NCBI GenBank assembly: GCA_028292545.1 | Contig: JAQGMC010000033.1 | Span: 1 to 55,726, forward strand | Reading direction: 5' to 3' | Source: Paucimonas sp. | GTDB lineage: Bacteria; Pseudomonadota; Gammaproteobacteria; Burkholderiales; Burkholderiaceae_D | DNA: 55,726 bases | In this document: positions 35,142 to 45,173 of the stretch, piece by piece | Layout: the number at the start of each line of letters is the position of its first letter | How positions within the stretch are numbered: the stretch's first letter is position 1 | Notes under the pieces: generated by a model | What the model was told of the DNA's origin: nothing | Database searches by the model: none | The model's input: the letters and a program-made list of their open reading frames with translations, nothing else | Position numbers and translations under genes: made by a program

Positions 35142-38100
35142 ATGGACTCGCAAAAAACCTCTGAGACATCACGTTCATCGGGTAAATCGGATTATTCATG
35201 GGTTACCTCGAATTCCCCGGGGGCCGCGACCTCATATACGCATCAACTTCCCCCCCCCGACCAAGGTGAGGGTCCCGCGCCGCCGAACGTCTGGGCCCGC
35301 CCCCCCAAGTCCGGCCTGAATAGGGAGCATCCGGAAGTCAAGGCTTGCTTGCAAAACCTTCTTTGGACGCAGCAAGCGTGGAAAGACGAGTGGGAACATT
35401 TGGAAGCCGTGCTGGGCCCGGAACATTATGAAGAGCTGGTAAGCGAGCTGTCCGAATTGGTGCCGAAGGATCTTGACAGCGTCGACGCGGCAAAGGAAGT
35501 CGTGATGGTGCTTGCCAACCCGAAGATTCAGCAATATTTGCACGGCAGCACGCGGTGCCTCGGGTACTGGGATTTGGGAAGCCGAAAATTCCTGGACCTC
35601 GTGCATTCGAGCCAGCAAAGCCCTGACGTCTTCCGCCCCGGCAAGTCGTCTGTGATCTACTACGGATCGTCTTTCGGGAACTCGCTGCGCTTAGGCACGT
35701 CTCTTGTATCGCTGGCAGGTAACACCTCGGGCCTTGGCAAGGGCCTCTCGCTTTTCGCGAACGGCTTGGTTGCTCTATTGGGATTAATACACTGCGGCAT
35801 CATGAAGCGGGACCACTTCAAGGCCAAGGATAGCAATTACAGGGAGCGGGCGAAGGCCTATAGCAACACCGAAGGCGCGTATGCTTATATCGTCTCGGAA
35901 GGGCTAGCCAGGCATGAAGATACGAAGGCATTCCTCGATTGTTGCGATGCGTGGAAAAAAATTCCCAATACGTCACGCGTCGCAAAACTCGAGCATGACA
36001 AAGCCACGTTTGCTAACGAACGTGAGACCCTTTATCCCATCAACGTCGTGGCATCCACCGTGGCGCAGATTCTGGGCATCGTTACCACTGGATATCCTGC
36101 AGGCTACGTCATTTCTGGGCTGATGACCCTTTCAGCACTTTTGTTCATCTGGCAAGCATATTATGACCTTCGCCAGGGCGGTGTTGAGTACGTCAAGGCA
36201 AGCGAGCTGCGCGAGTTCGCTCGCAATTGGCCAGAGAAGATGAATTCCGCTGAAATACAAGCCCTGCTACAGGGGGATGAGGAGTTCAAGGCGGTGTACA
36301 CAGCATTGATGCAATACATGAGCCGAATGGAGGGGGAGCAAGGCTTCGAAGTATACGGCGGTGCTGCGCGTATAGGAAAGGGCATTGCGAACAGCGGTTC
36401 ATCGGCTGGTTCGTTCGGCTTTGCAACCGTTCAAGCCCTTGTAGACACCAAGCCTGCGCCGCCGACAGTTATGGGAATCTGGGTATCATTCGTCGCTATG
36501 TGTTACATGGGCTTCACGGCGACGAAGATGGCAAAGCGTAACAGTGCCGGGGTTACGAGCAAGCACCTTCAGCGCCACGCCCAGATTACGGAAGCTTTGT
36601 GCAGCCGGGACGACATCACGCAAGCCATGCTTAACCCGGGCCGGCCATTGACACTGGATCGTCCCGTCGGCACCTATGATGAGAGAAGCGGGTTCCTGAT
36701 CACGAAAATGGATGTTGAACCTGGCGACAATGAGTATCACTCGATGGCCCGGCTTGCCGAGCACGTGGCGGAATATACCCATCCCTACAACCCCGCCCTT
36801 GACAAGGAGATGCTGGTGGACCTGATCGCCAGGCACTCGCACACGCCCCCACTCGAATGGCGGGCAGTGCTGGACTACGCCCAGGGAATACAGGACGATC
36901 ACCGCAGGCTGGACTTTATCAAGCGTCGCCTTGCTCCGGGATACAAGACGGAATTCCGTCTTGAGCCGGGCACCGAGCGCGAAGCGCGATTGCGGCCAGA
37001 GATACTGGTTCATGCAGCGATAAAAGAAGTCAATGCACTCAGAGAAGACCTACGCGATTTCAGGGTAGATGCGGAGCTGGAGGCTGACAAATTTGCTCCA
37101 AAGGGGGAGAAGCTTTACGAAGCCCTCGAAGAGAAAGGCTTCTTCAACCGTTTCGAGGAAACCGAATTTTCCCACGCGATGGATATTGTGTGGGCAGAGC
37201 GCATCCAGTGTACCGACGATACAGACGCCAGGAATGCGCTGCACCAGGTCCAGCTGGTGGCACAGCACATCATCAGAATACGCAGCGAGCGCATGGAACA
37301 CGTCCTGTTGCATTTGAGTCGCAAAGACGGAGACGGGGACCTTATCCGGAAAACGCTACGGCATGATTACCCCGGGCTGGATGAAAAATCGGTCAAGCAC
37401 CTGCATGAATCTTTCCTGGCGGCCCTGACGCACTATCTCACGGCCGAAAGCAATCATGATCGAAAAGCCATGCTGTCTGCAGCGACCACCCTGTCGCGCA
37501 ACCCCCTGGTCCAACGCCTGATCAGGGATGCCTTCGCTCCCGGCCCCGCCAGTCCCAAGACCTTACTGGGTAAACTAGCCTGCAGCGCATCGCTCAAGCC
37601 AATACTGCGCATGCTGGATTGGGATCCGACATTGCTCAAGAATGAGTTTGAGAAAGTGGCCGTGCCCGTGCCCGTCCCCGTGAACATGGACGGGGCTGAC
37701 GTGGAGGGCAGTGGCACTGAAGACGGCGGTGAGGAAGTCGACCGTGCGGTGGACGTGAAATCCCTGCTGCGGCATGGCGCGACCATTGCCGATGACGCTG
37801 ATAACAGTGGTGTGGAAAACGATACCCCTTCCCAACCAACAGTGCGCGAAGCTGGTGCCCCCAGCAACAAAGTAAGGCGGGCCGAAGTCACCGGATTCGT
37901 CCGGCGTTCTGCAACCCGGGCCCACGAGTTAGCCTACCAGATCAAAGCCCTCATAAAACCCGATGGAGACAAGCAAGCCAGGGCTTATCCCTATGGCGCC
38001 AGCAGTTCATCCTCTTCGAAATCTGAAGAGGCTCCTTTGGTCGCAGTGAAAGTGGAGGGGGACGCTACCTATTCGTCGCGAGAGACACACAGTGAGGACA

Positions 38101-38165
38101 GCATAGTTAGCACAGCATCGTACGCGCAGTCGTCCGGCGCGCAATCGCAGACCAGCCATTCCTAG
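35142..38165 (+). CDS. Large protein of unknown family, candidate type III effector
   Basis: A 1007-residue protein that I do not recognise. The start at 35142 has AGAAGGA 7 bases upstream. Residues 1-50 are rich in Ser, Thr and Pro (MDSQKTSETSRSSGKSDYSW, then PPPDQ and PPNVWARPP), as in type III secretion signals. Hydrophobic regions lie at about 168-220, 297-343 (YPINVV to QAYYDL) and 444-463 (GIWVSFVAMCYMGFTATK). Residues 540-850 are charged and helical (LREDLRDFRVDAELEADKF). The tail is acidic, then Ser-rich (ASSSSSSKSEE) and ends SQTSHS. Rare codons such as TTA and ATA (35784-35789) occur, unlike its neighbours, suggesting acquisition. An hrp-type promoter lies upstream; no secretion apparatus genes are near. 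Another kind of surface or toxin-like protein remains possible. Confidence 0.75.
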   Translation: MDSQKTSETSRSSGKSDYSWVTSNSPGAATSYTHQLPPPDQGEGPAPPNVWARPPKSGLNREHPEVKACLQNLLWTQQAWKDEWEHLEAVLGPEHYEELVSELSELVPKDLDSVDAAKEVVMVLANPKIQQYLHGSTRCLGYWDLGSRKFLDLVHSSQQSPDVFRPGKSSVIYYGSSFGNSLRLGTSLVSLAGNTSGLGKGLSLFANGLVALLGLIHCGIMKRDHFKAKDSNYRERAKAYSNTEGAYAYIVSEGLARHEDTKAFLDCCDAWKKIPNTSRVAKLEHDKATFANERETLYPINVVASTVAQILGIVTTGYPAGYVISGLMTLSALLFIWQAYYDLRQGGVEYVKASELREFARNWPEKMNSAEIQALLQGDEEFKAVYTALMQYMSRMEGEQGFEVYGGAARIGKGIANSGSSAGSFGFATVQALVDTKPAPPTVMGIWVSFVAMCYMGFTATKMAKRNSAGVTSKHLQRHAQITEALCSRDDITQAMLNPGRPLTLDRPVGTYDERSGFLITKMDVEPGDNEYHSMARLAEHVAEYTHPYNPALDKEMLVDLIARHSHTPPLEWRAVLDYAQGIQDDHRRLDFIKRRLAPGYKTEFRLEPGTEREARLRPEILVHAAIKEVNALREDLRDFRVDAELEADKFAPKGEKLYEALEEKGFFNRFEETEFSHAMDIVWAERIQCTDDTDARNALHQVQLVAQHIIRIRSERMEHVLLHLSRKDGDGDLIRKTLRHDYPGLDEKSVKHLHESFLAALTHYLTAESNHDRKAMLSAATTLSRNPLVQRLIRDAFAPGPASPKTLLGKLACSASLKPILRMLDWDPTLLKNEFEKVAVPVPVPVNMDGADVEGSGTEDGGEEVDRAVDVKSLLRHGATIADDADNSGVENDTPSQPTVREAGAPSNKVRRAEVTGFVRRSATRAHELAYQIKALIKPDGDKQARAYPYGASSSSSSKSEEAPLVAVKVEGDATYSSRETHSEDSIVSTASYAQSSGAQSQTSHS
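35250..35258 (+). repeat. C9 homopolymer within the effector-like gene
   Basis: Nine consecutive C in codons 37-39 (Pro-Pro-Pro of HQLPPPDQ), with a second tract of seven C at 35300-35306. Slippage by one base would shift the frame and end translation within a short distance (one alternative frame stops at 35317-35319). Confidence 0.8.
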
Positions 38166-38354
38166 AGTCCCGAGCCTGGCGCGACTGAGCTCCGTTCCAG
38201 GGCGCAGGAGGAGCGTCAGGGCGGATCCGGAACGCAGTCTTCCTCCGCCGACAATTGAGCGCTTTGCCTTGAAGTGCCTGCAGGGCTTGGCTGCGCCAGC
38301 CGGGCCCTGCATCCGCGACGCATTTACAGCGACGCCCGCGCAGCAACATCGCGC
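38166..38354. other. Gap between convergent genes
   Basis: These 189 bases separate the effector-like gene from the MFS gene. I see no convincing terminator or ORF. Confidence 0.4.
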
Positions 38355-39506
38355 TTAGTGCAGCATGCTGGCCCGGGACGACACGAGCGCGATGCAAATG
38401 CATAACACGGCAATGAAACCCAGCGCCACCTGCATGCCGAAATGGTGGGCCAGCGCGCCAATGACGGGCGGGCCAGCCAGGCTGCCGCTATAGGCCACCG
38501 TAGCGACGGCGGCCAGCGCAGCCGGACCGTCGCGTCCCGCCGCGCTGAACACGAACGGAAAGACCACGGCCAGGCCCAGGCCAGCCAGCGCGAAGCCAGC
38601 CAGCGCCAGCAGCGGGCCGGGTGCGAAAGCGGCAAAGAACAAGCCCGCCGCAGCGAGCGCCGCGCCGCCTGCGAGCAGCAGGCGCGCACCATATTTGCAT
38701 TTCAAGCGGTCGCCGCAGAGCCGGGCCAGCAGCATCATGACGGTAAAGGCTGCCAGCGCCAGTGGCGCCATGGCCTCGGTCGCATGGAAATGGTCACGCA
38801 AGAACACGCCGCTCCATTCGGCAACGCAGCCTTCGATCACGGCAGCCAGGAAACCCAGCGCACCCAGCATCACCATCGGCCCCTTTGGCAGGCAGAACTT
38901 TTTGGCTGCAGGCTCGGCAGCTTCATCCTGCAGCGCCTGGATTGCCATCCACAGCACGGGCGCCAGGGCCAGCGCGACCAGCGCGAAATGCGAGGCCGGC
39001 GGGATGGCGAGGGATGCCACTGCGCTGCCGAGCATGGCGCCCGCCAGGCTGCCAGCGCAAAAGAAGGCATGCAAGCGCGACATGAGCGACTGCTGGCCGG
39101 CGATTTCGCATTCAGTGGCAACGGTATTGATGGCGACGTCGAAGCAACTGGCCGTGACGCCAAACAACAGCACAGCCGCCATCAGCGCGGGCATGCTGCC
39201 GGCCATGCCGATTGCAAGCAGGGCGGCAAGCACGGCGCAACCGGCGTACAGCACGCGGCTTCGTCCCGAAAGCCGTTTCCCCATTTCACGCGTCACGGGC
39301 CAGGAGAGTAGTGCGCCGAGGCCGCCGCACAGCAGCACGAGTGACAATGAAGCGTGATCGAGTTGCGCCGCTTGGCGCAGGGCAGGAATCCGGGATGCCC
39401 AACTGGCAATCACCGCGCCAAACGAAGCGAAGAGCGTGGGTAATGCAAACCGGTGCAGTGCAGCTGCAGGTCTTGGGATAGCGACTTCGACGGTCATAAC
39501 GGCCAT
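38355..39506 (-). CDS. Major facilitator superfamily transporter
   Basis: A 383-residue polytopic membrane protein with about twelve hydrophobic segments. It has an MFS motif after helix 2 (WPVTREMGKRLSGRSRVLYAG) and a corresponding segment in the second half (LCGDRLKCKYGARLLLAGG). The pattern LPTLFASFGAVIASWASRIPALRQ at the N-terminus is that of the YbjJ/FucP-like MFS group. The substrate is unknown. GAGAA precedes ATG 39506; ATG 39497 is an alternative start. The gene is convergent with the effector-like gene and not obviously linked to groESL. Confidence 0.85.
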   Translation of the reverse strand: MAVMTVEVAIPRPAAALHRFALPTLFASFGAVIASWASRIPALRQAAQLDHASLSLVLLCGGLGALLSWPVTREMGKRLSGRSRVLYAGCAVLAALLAIGMAGSMPALMAAVLLFGVTASCFDVAINTVATECEIAGQQSLMSRLHAFFCAGSLAGAMLGSAVASLAIPPASHFALVALALAPVLWMAIQALQDEAAEPAAKKFCLPKGPMVMLGALGFLAAVIEGCVAEWSGVFLRDHFHATEAMAPLALAAFTVMMLLARLCGDRLKCKYGARLLLAGGAALAAAGLFFAAFAPGPLLALAGFALAGLGLAVVFPFVFSAAGRDGPAALAAVATVAYSGSLAGPPVIGALAHHFGMQVALGFIAVLCICIALVSSRASMLH

Positions 39507-39608
39507 TTCTCATTGGAAACGGCGATCTGACGCTGATTAATGGAAATAGTTTCCGCAATACATGAAGTATCGCTTTTGACCGAAGCAGGCCTGCTGGCCG
39601 GGCCGGGC

Positions 39609-39642
39609 AAAAAAAAAAGCCCGCTCTCTTTCGAAAGCGGGC
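39609..39642 (-). terminator. Rho-independent terminator of groESL
   Basis: A 10-bp stem, GCCCGCTTTC / GAGAGCGGGC on the minus strand with one G-T pair, closes a GAAA loop. It is followed by ten T (A10 on the plus strand, 39609-39618). It lies about 50 bases after the groEL stop. Confidence 0.93.
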
Positions 39643-39693
39643 TTGTCCGGGCAGCAGCGCCGCCAGGGGCAGCGCTGCTACAGGGAAGACGAA

Positions 39694-41358
<1,665 letters not shown>

Positions 41359-41389
41359 CTAAATTCGCTGGATTCTTGGGAATTATTGA

Positions 41390-41686
41390 TTAGCGATCGT
41401 TGACGACGATGGCCATGATGTCTTCTTCGCGCATGACGAGCACTTCTTTGCCGTCGACCTTGACCGACTGGCCCGAGTACTTGCCGAAGAGGACGGTGTC
41501 GCCGACCTTGACGTCGAGCGGACGGACTTTGCCGTCTTCCAGGATTTTGCCGTTACCTACAGCCAGGATCTTGCCCTGGTCCGGCTTCTCTGCAGCATCG
41601 CCCGGCAGGACGATACCGGATGCGGTCGTGCTTTCTTTCTCCGAGCGTTCAACGATGACGCGGTCGTGCAGTGGACGAAGGCTCAT
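41390..41686 (-). CDS. groES: Co-chaperonin GroES (10 kDa)
   Basis: A 98-residue co-chaperonin forming the heptameric lid of Gro[18 protein letters not shown] opens the protein. The mobile loop [21 protein letters not shown] carries the GroEL-binding IVL, and [12 protein letters not shown] with the C-terminal MAIVVNDR completes the fold. The start has AAGGAG 6 bases upstream. It is the first gene of the groESL operon, preceded by a 115-base leader after the CIRCE element. Confidence 0.97.
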   Translation of the reverse strand: MSLRPLHDRVIVERSEKESTTASGIVLPGDAAEKPDQGKILAVGNGKILEDGKVRPLDVKVGDTVLFGKYSGQSVKVDGKEVLVMREEDIMAIVVNDR

Positions 41687-41800
41687 AGAAACTCCTTATA
41701 AATCAGATGGTTATATTTATTTACGGCAGCGGGGCCGCAGCGGCACGTCAAGGAAACGGGCAAATCCCGATCCAGAAGATTGCGGGAGGATAGCATGTTG

Positions 41801-41827
41801 TTAGCACTCTCCCCCAACGAGTGCCAA
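41801..41827 (-). promoter_or_regulatory. CIRCE operator (HrcA-binding site) of groESL
   Basis: TTAGCACTC, nine bases, GAGTGCCAA: the CIRCE inverted repeat TTAGCACTC-N9-GAGTGCTAA with a single mismatch. It stands directly after the -10 hexamer of the groESL promoter and should cover the transcription start, so bound HrcA would block initiation and release it on heat shock. Confidence 0.95.
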
Positions 41828-41856
41828 GTATATGGATGGCATCCAGCTTTTTCAAG
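41827..41856 (-). promoter_or_regulatory. groESL promoter
   Basis: On the minus strand TTGAAA (41855-41850), 17 bases, TATACT (41832-41827): a good sigma70 promoter. The same stretch begins CTTGAAA and contains CCATCCAT, so a partial overlapping sigma32 match is possible. The -10 shares its last base with CIRCE. Confidence 0.8.
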
Positions 41857-41887
41857 GGCCTGGAAACTTTGCAGGGTAGGGGGCGGG

Positions 41888-41992
41888 CTTGGAAAGGGAG
41901 GGGATACCGAAGCTTCGATGGTGTGTGCAGGATCCGGAAAGCGCCCTCCCTTTCAAGGGGAGGGCGGGGGTGGGGAGGGGGTCAACAGCGTG
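41888..41992. repeat. Palindromic intergenic repeat, copy B
   Basis: It contains TTGGAAAGGGAGGGG, a core with ATACCGAAGCTTCGATGG and CCCTCCCTTTCAAGGGG, followed by a G-rich arm ending GGGGGTCAAC. Its blocks align with copy A at 18212-18310, and the outer arm (GTTGACCC) is inverted relative to it, as expected of an element made of nested palindromes. It lies 88 bases after the 3' end of the Bug-protein gene. Confidence 0.6.
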
Positions 41993-42079
41993 CGAAGGAG
42001 CGCTGCGGCATGCCGGGCGGCCGACACGGCGCTGGAAAGCGCCGCCGCAAGCCAGGGCGGGCGCTAGCGCCCACATCAA

Positions 42080-43075
42080 TCAGTCCGCCGTCATGCCCGA
42101 ACTCTTCACAACGTTCCCGAAACGCTCGTACTCCTGCTTGGACAGGTTGGCCAGCTCCAGGGCCGACGAGCCTTTCGGCGAGAAACCGGCTTGCAGCAGT
42201 TTTTCCTTTACGTCCGGCAGGGCCAGCGCTTCATTGAAAGCCTGGTTGAGCGTGGCCACGATGTTGGCGGGCAGGCCGGCGGGGCCGTACACACCGAACC
42301 AGGGTTCGACTGCATAGCCGGCCAGGCCAGCTTCGGCCATCGTCGGCACGTTCGGCAGCGACGGTGAACGGCTGCGTCCCGCAACTGCCAGCGGTTTGAT
42401 GCGCCCGGCCTGGATATGCGGCAGCGAGGCGGGCAGGTTTTCAAACATCATAGGCAAATGGCCGCCCAGCATGTCGTTGATTGCTGGCACACTTCCCTTG
42501 TAGGCGACATGCGTCAGGTTCGCGCCCGTCATCTGGGCAAACAGCACGCCTGCCAGGTGCATGGAGGTACCCACACCTGCGGTGCCGTAGTTCATCGTCG
42601 GCTGCTTCTTTGCGTAAGCCACCAGTTCCGCCACCGAATTGACTGGCATCTGCGGCGTTACCTGCAGCACGATGGTTGAATAACCCAGCATGCCGACTGC
42701 GGTAAAGTCGCGGCGCGGATCGAAGGGGATGCTTTTGTAAATGTGCGGATTGAGCGCGTTGGTCGAGATGGCACCCATGCCGACGGTGTAACCGTCGGGT
42801 GCAGACTTGGCTACGGCATCCATGCCGATATTGCCGCCAGCGCCTGGCTTGTTTTCAATCACGACCGGCTTGCCCAGTTTCTCTGAAATTTTTTGCCCCA
42901 CGGTGCGCGCTACCAGGTCGGTGGTGCCGCCTGGCGCATAAGGCACGATGAAGCGGATTGGCTTGGACGGAAAATCGGACTGGGCCAGGACGGGCAGCGT
43001 AACCGCGCCAAGCGCCAGGCCCGCCAAGGCCAGCAACAAGGGACGGCGGGCGGCGCGAAGCAAGGGATGGGACAT
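42080..43075 (-). CDS. Bug-family (TctC-like) periplasmic solute-binding protein
   Basis: A 331-residue periplasmic binding protein of the Bug family, the receptors of tripartite tricarboxylate transporters, which are greatly expanded in Burkholderiales. The signal peptide is about 1-31 (ending LPVLAQ). Family motifs are FPSKPIRFIVPYAPGGTTDL, VIENKPGAGGNIG, MNYGTAGVGTSMHLAG and VPTMAEAGLAGYAV. Ligands are usually carboxylates, including aromatic and dicarboxylic acids. No tctA/tctB membrane genes are adjacent, so it is an orphan receptor as most Bug proteins are. It is divergent from the UbiD-type gene, which suggests shared control. Confidence 0.92.
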   Translation of the reverse strand: MSHPLLRAARRPLLLALAGLALGAVTLPVLAQSDFPSKPIRFIVPYAPGGTTDLVARTVGQKISEKLGKPVVIENKPGAGGNIGMDAVAKSAPDGYTVGMGAISTNALNPHIYKSIPFDPRRDFTAVGMLGYSTIVLQVTPQMPVNSVAELVAYAKKQPTMNYGTAGVGTSMHLAGVLFAQMTGANLTHVAYKGSVPAINDMLGGHLPMMFENLPASLPHIQAGRIKPLAVAGRSRSPSLPNVPTMAEAGLAGYAVEPWFGVYGPAGLPANIVATLNQAFNEALALPDVKEKLLQAGFSPKGSSALELANLSKQEYERFGNVVKSSGMTAD

Positions 43076-43653
43076 GTGGACTCCGGTGAAGTAATCAGGA
43101 GGGCGCCGGCTTTGGCCGCGCCCGGGCTGGCAATTTAGCACAAGGGTTGGGCCCGGCTTTCGCTGCTTGCCCAGGGCAGGCGGGTTATCCGGGGCGACGA
43201 CGCATGGGCGCTGCGGATAAAAACGCATCGTGGGCGCGGCGGGCTGCGGCGCAGAAAAAGAGGGGCAGCCGGCTTCTGCGCTGAACGAAGCGGGCCAAGA
43301 AAAAATCGCGCTCCTGGGTGTCAGCGTGAGTTTTTCTCGCAGTGAGGCCGAAATTATCGCTATGGCGGCCCAGCGGCGCGCGCTTATACTCATTCGGCAA
43401 CCCCTAGCAGTACATAGAGAGCACCAACCATACCAATAAGCAAGCGCGCGAATCGCAGCGTGAGTGGAGACCAGGGGCTGGCTGCGGCGCATGCATCGCC
43501 GGCCGCGCCGGTCGACGCACCGGGCCGGCACGACGGCCTGCCAAGCCGCTCCGGCCGGGTGTCCGGTCCCTCCCTTGCGCATCGACCGCGCATCGACCGC
43601 GCATCGACCGCGCATCGACCGCGATTCGCGCGGGCGCGCCACAGGAGACAGGC
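43076..43653. other. Intergenic region between Bug gene and ubiD-type gene
   Basis: There are 578 bases without a supported CDS. It includes a TATACT hexamer at about 43386 on the plus strand (no matching -35) and four tandem 11-base repeats close to the ubiD-type start. Short ORFs here lack ribosome binding sites and similarity. A divergent promoter pair is expected in this stretch. Confidence 0.45.
43578..43621 (+). repeat. Tandem repeat, 4 x 11 bases
   Basis: CGCATCGACCG occurs four times in perfect tandem, ending 32 bases before the ubiD-type start codon. It would lie in the 5' untranslated region or upstream control region of that gene. Confidence 0.9.
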
Positions 43654-45093
43654 ATGAACAAGACCGGACCATCCGCATCCCCCCTTACCCTGCGCAGCTG
43701 GCTCAAACGCCTGGCCGATAGCGACCGGCTGGTCGTTGCCAAGCCTGGCCTCGCGCTCAAGCATGAGGTGGCGTCGCTGGCCAAGCGCATGGATGCAAAC
43801 AAGGCAGTGCTGTTTCCGCAGCCCGGCGGGCACGCGATTCCAATTGTCAGCGGTTTCATGTCACGCCGCGAGTGGATTGCCGAGGCAATGGGCGTGGACA
43901 ATAGCGAACTGCTGCAGGCTTATCGCAAGGCGGCTGAAAATCCCTTGCCGTGGAAGGAAGTGCCGGCTGGCAGCGCGCCTTGCCAGACGGTCGTGCACCG
44001 CGATGTGGATATGCGCACGCTGCTGCCGATACCGGTTCACAGCGAACATGACAGCGGGCCTTACATCACGGCCGGCCTGATCATTTCGCGCAATCCCGAT
44101 ACCGGCGAGCAGAACGTATCCATCATCCGCATCCAGGTCAATTCGAAAGACCGCATGGCGGTGCTGATGCTGCCGCGCCATACGTGGACGTTCTACCAGG
44201 CTTCAGCCAAGAAAGGCGTGCCGCTGCCGGTCGCGATTGTCATCGGCGTCGATCCGCTCACGCTGCTGGCATCGCAAGCCATCGTTCCGCTCAATCATGA
44301 CGAACTCGAAATCGCCGGCGCCCTGCATGGCGCGCCGCTGCCCGTCACCAAATGCCTGACCAGCGAATTGCGGGTGCCGGCCGACGCTGAAATCGTCATC
44401 GAAGGCCGGGTCTTGCTGGATGAACGCGAACTGGAAGGTCCGTTCGGCGAATTCCCGAAATACTACAGCTCGGCCGAGCAGCGTGAAGTGGTGCAGGTGG
44501 ATGTCGTCACGCACCGCGAAAACCCGATCTATCACACCATCGTGCCGGCCGAGATGGAACACTTGCTGCTGGGCGCAATTCCGCGTGAGGCAACCTTGCT
44601 GGCGCACCTGCAGCGCAGCTTCCCTGGCGTGCGCGACGTGCACCTGTCCGTGGGCGGCACCTGCCGCTATCACCTCTTCGTCAAGTTGCGCAAGACGCGC
44701 GAAGGCGAACCCAAGAACGTGATCATGGGCGCCTTTGCCGGCCACTATGACGTCAAGCATGTAGTCGTGGTGGATGAGGATGTCGATGTCCACGATCCGT
44801 CGCAAGTTGAATGGGCGATTGCCACCCGCTTCCAGGCCGACCGCGACCTGGTCGTCGTATCCGGCGCCCAGGGTTCGATCCTGGACCCGTCGACCACGGT
44901 TGCCTTTGGCGGCGCAGAGATACCGCCCGAAATGCAGGGCATCAGCGCCAAGATGGGAATGGATGCCACCAAGCCCGTGTCCTACCAGGGTTATGTCTTC
45001 ACCAAGGTCAAGGTGCCGGGCGAGGACGAGGATCCGGCGCCGCTGCTGCAAGCCGACGCAAGCGCGGCGCTGCGCGGGCTGTTCCAGGAATAA
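43654..45093 (+). CDS. UbiD-family decarboxylase
   Basis: A 479-residue member of the UbiD family, (de)carboxylases that use prenylated FMN to act on aromatic and alpha,beta-unsaturated acids. Domains: N-terminal LRSWLKRLADSDRLVVA, the prFMN-binding central part with YITAGLIISRNPDTGEQNVSIIRIQ, ELEGPFGEFPKYYSS (residues 259-273) carrying active-site acids, and IPREATLLAHLQ. It is not necessarily the ubiquinone enzyme, because its neighbours are catabolic (binding proteins, P450 system). A decarboxylase for an aromatic or heteroaromatic acid is more likely. It needs prFMN from a UbiX not found in this window. Confidence 0.88.
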   Translation: MNKTGPSASPLTLRSWLKRLADSDRLVVAKPGLALKHEVASLAKRMDANKAVLFPQPGGHAIPIVSGFMSRREWIAEAMGVDNSELLQAYRKAAENPLPWKEVPAGSAPCQTVVHRDVDMRTLLPIPVHSEHDSGPYITAGLIISRNPDTGEQNVSIIRIQVNSKDRMAVLMLPRHTWTFYQASAKKGVPLPVAIVIGVDPLTLLASQAIVPLNHDELEIAGALHGAPLPVTKCLTSELRVPADAEIVIEGRVLLDERELEGPFGEFPKYYSSAEQREVVQVDVVTHRENPIYHTIVPAEMEHLLLGAIPREATLLAHLQRSFPGVRDVHLSVGGTCRYHLFVKLRKTREGEPKNVIMGAFAGHYDVKHVVVVDEDVDVHDPSQVEWAIATRFQADRDLVVVSGAQGSILDPSTTVAFGGAEIPPEMQGISAKMGMDATKPVSYQGYVFTKVKVPGEDEDPAPLLQADASAALRGLFQE

Positions 45094-45173
45094 ACGCAAG
45101 CGGCCCGGGCCCCGGCATGACACGACCACACGCGGCAATCCAAGACAATAATGGCGTATCCAAGGAGACAACG

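Larger units (their letters stand above)
41687..42079. other. groESL control region and intergenic repeat
   Basis: This 393-base stretch has no gene. It contains, from the groES side, a leader, the CIRCE operator (41801-41827), the groESL promoter (41827-41856) and copy B of the palindromic repeat (41888-41992). A further CTTGACG-N11-CCCCGCT on the minus strand (41752-41728) resembles a sigma32 promoter but lies downstream of CIRCE. Confidence 0.6.

Noticed and set aside
37655..37682. GTGCCC-type simple repeat in the effector-like gene
   Set aside because: It encodes only VPVPVPV and is too short to suggest more than a linker.
41728..41752. Sigma32-like promoter as the main groESL promoter
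   Set aside because: The TTGAAA-N17-TATACT promoter abutting CIRCE is much stronger; this one is kept only as a possible second promoter.
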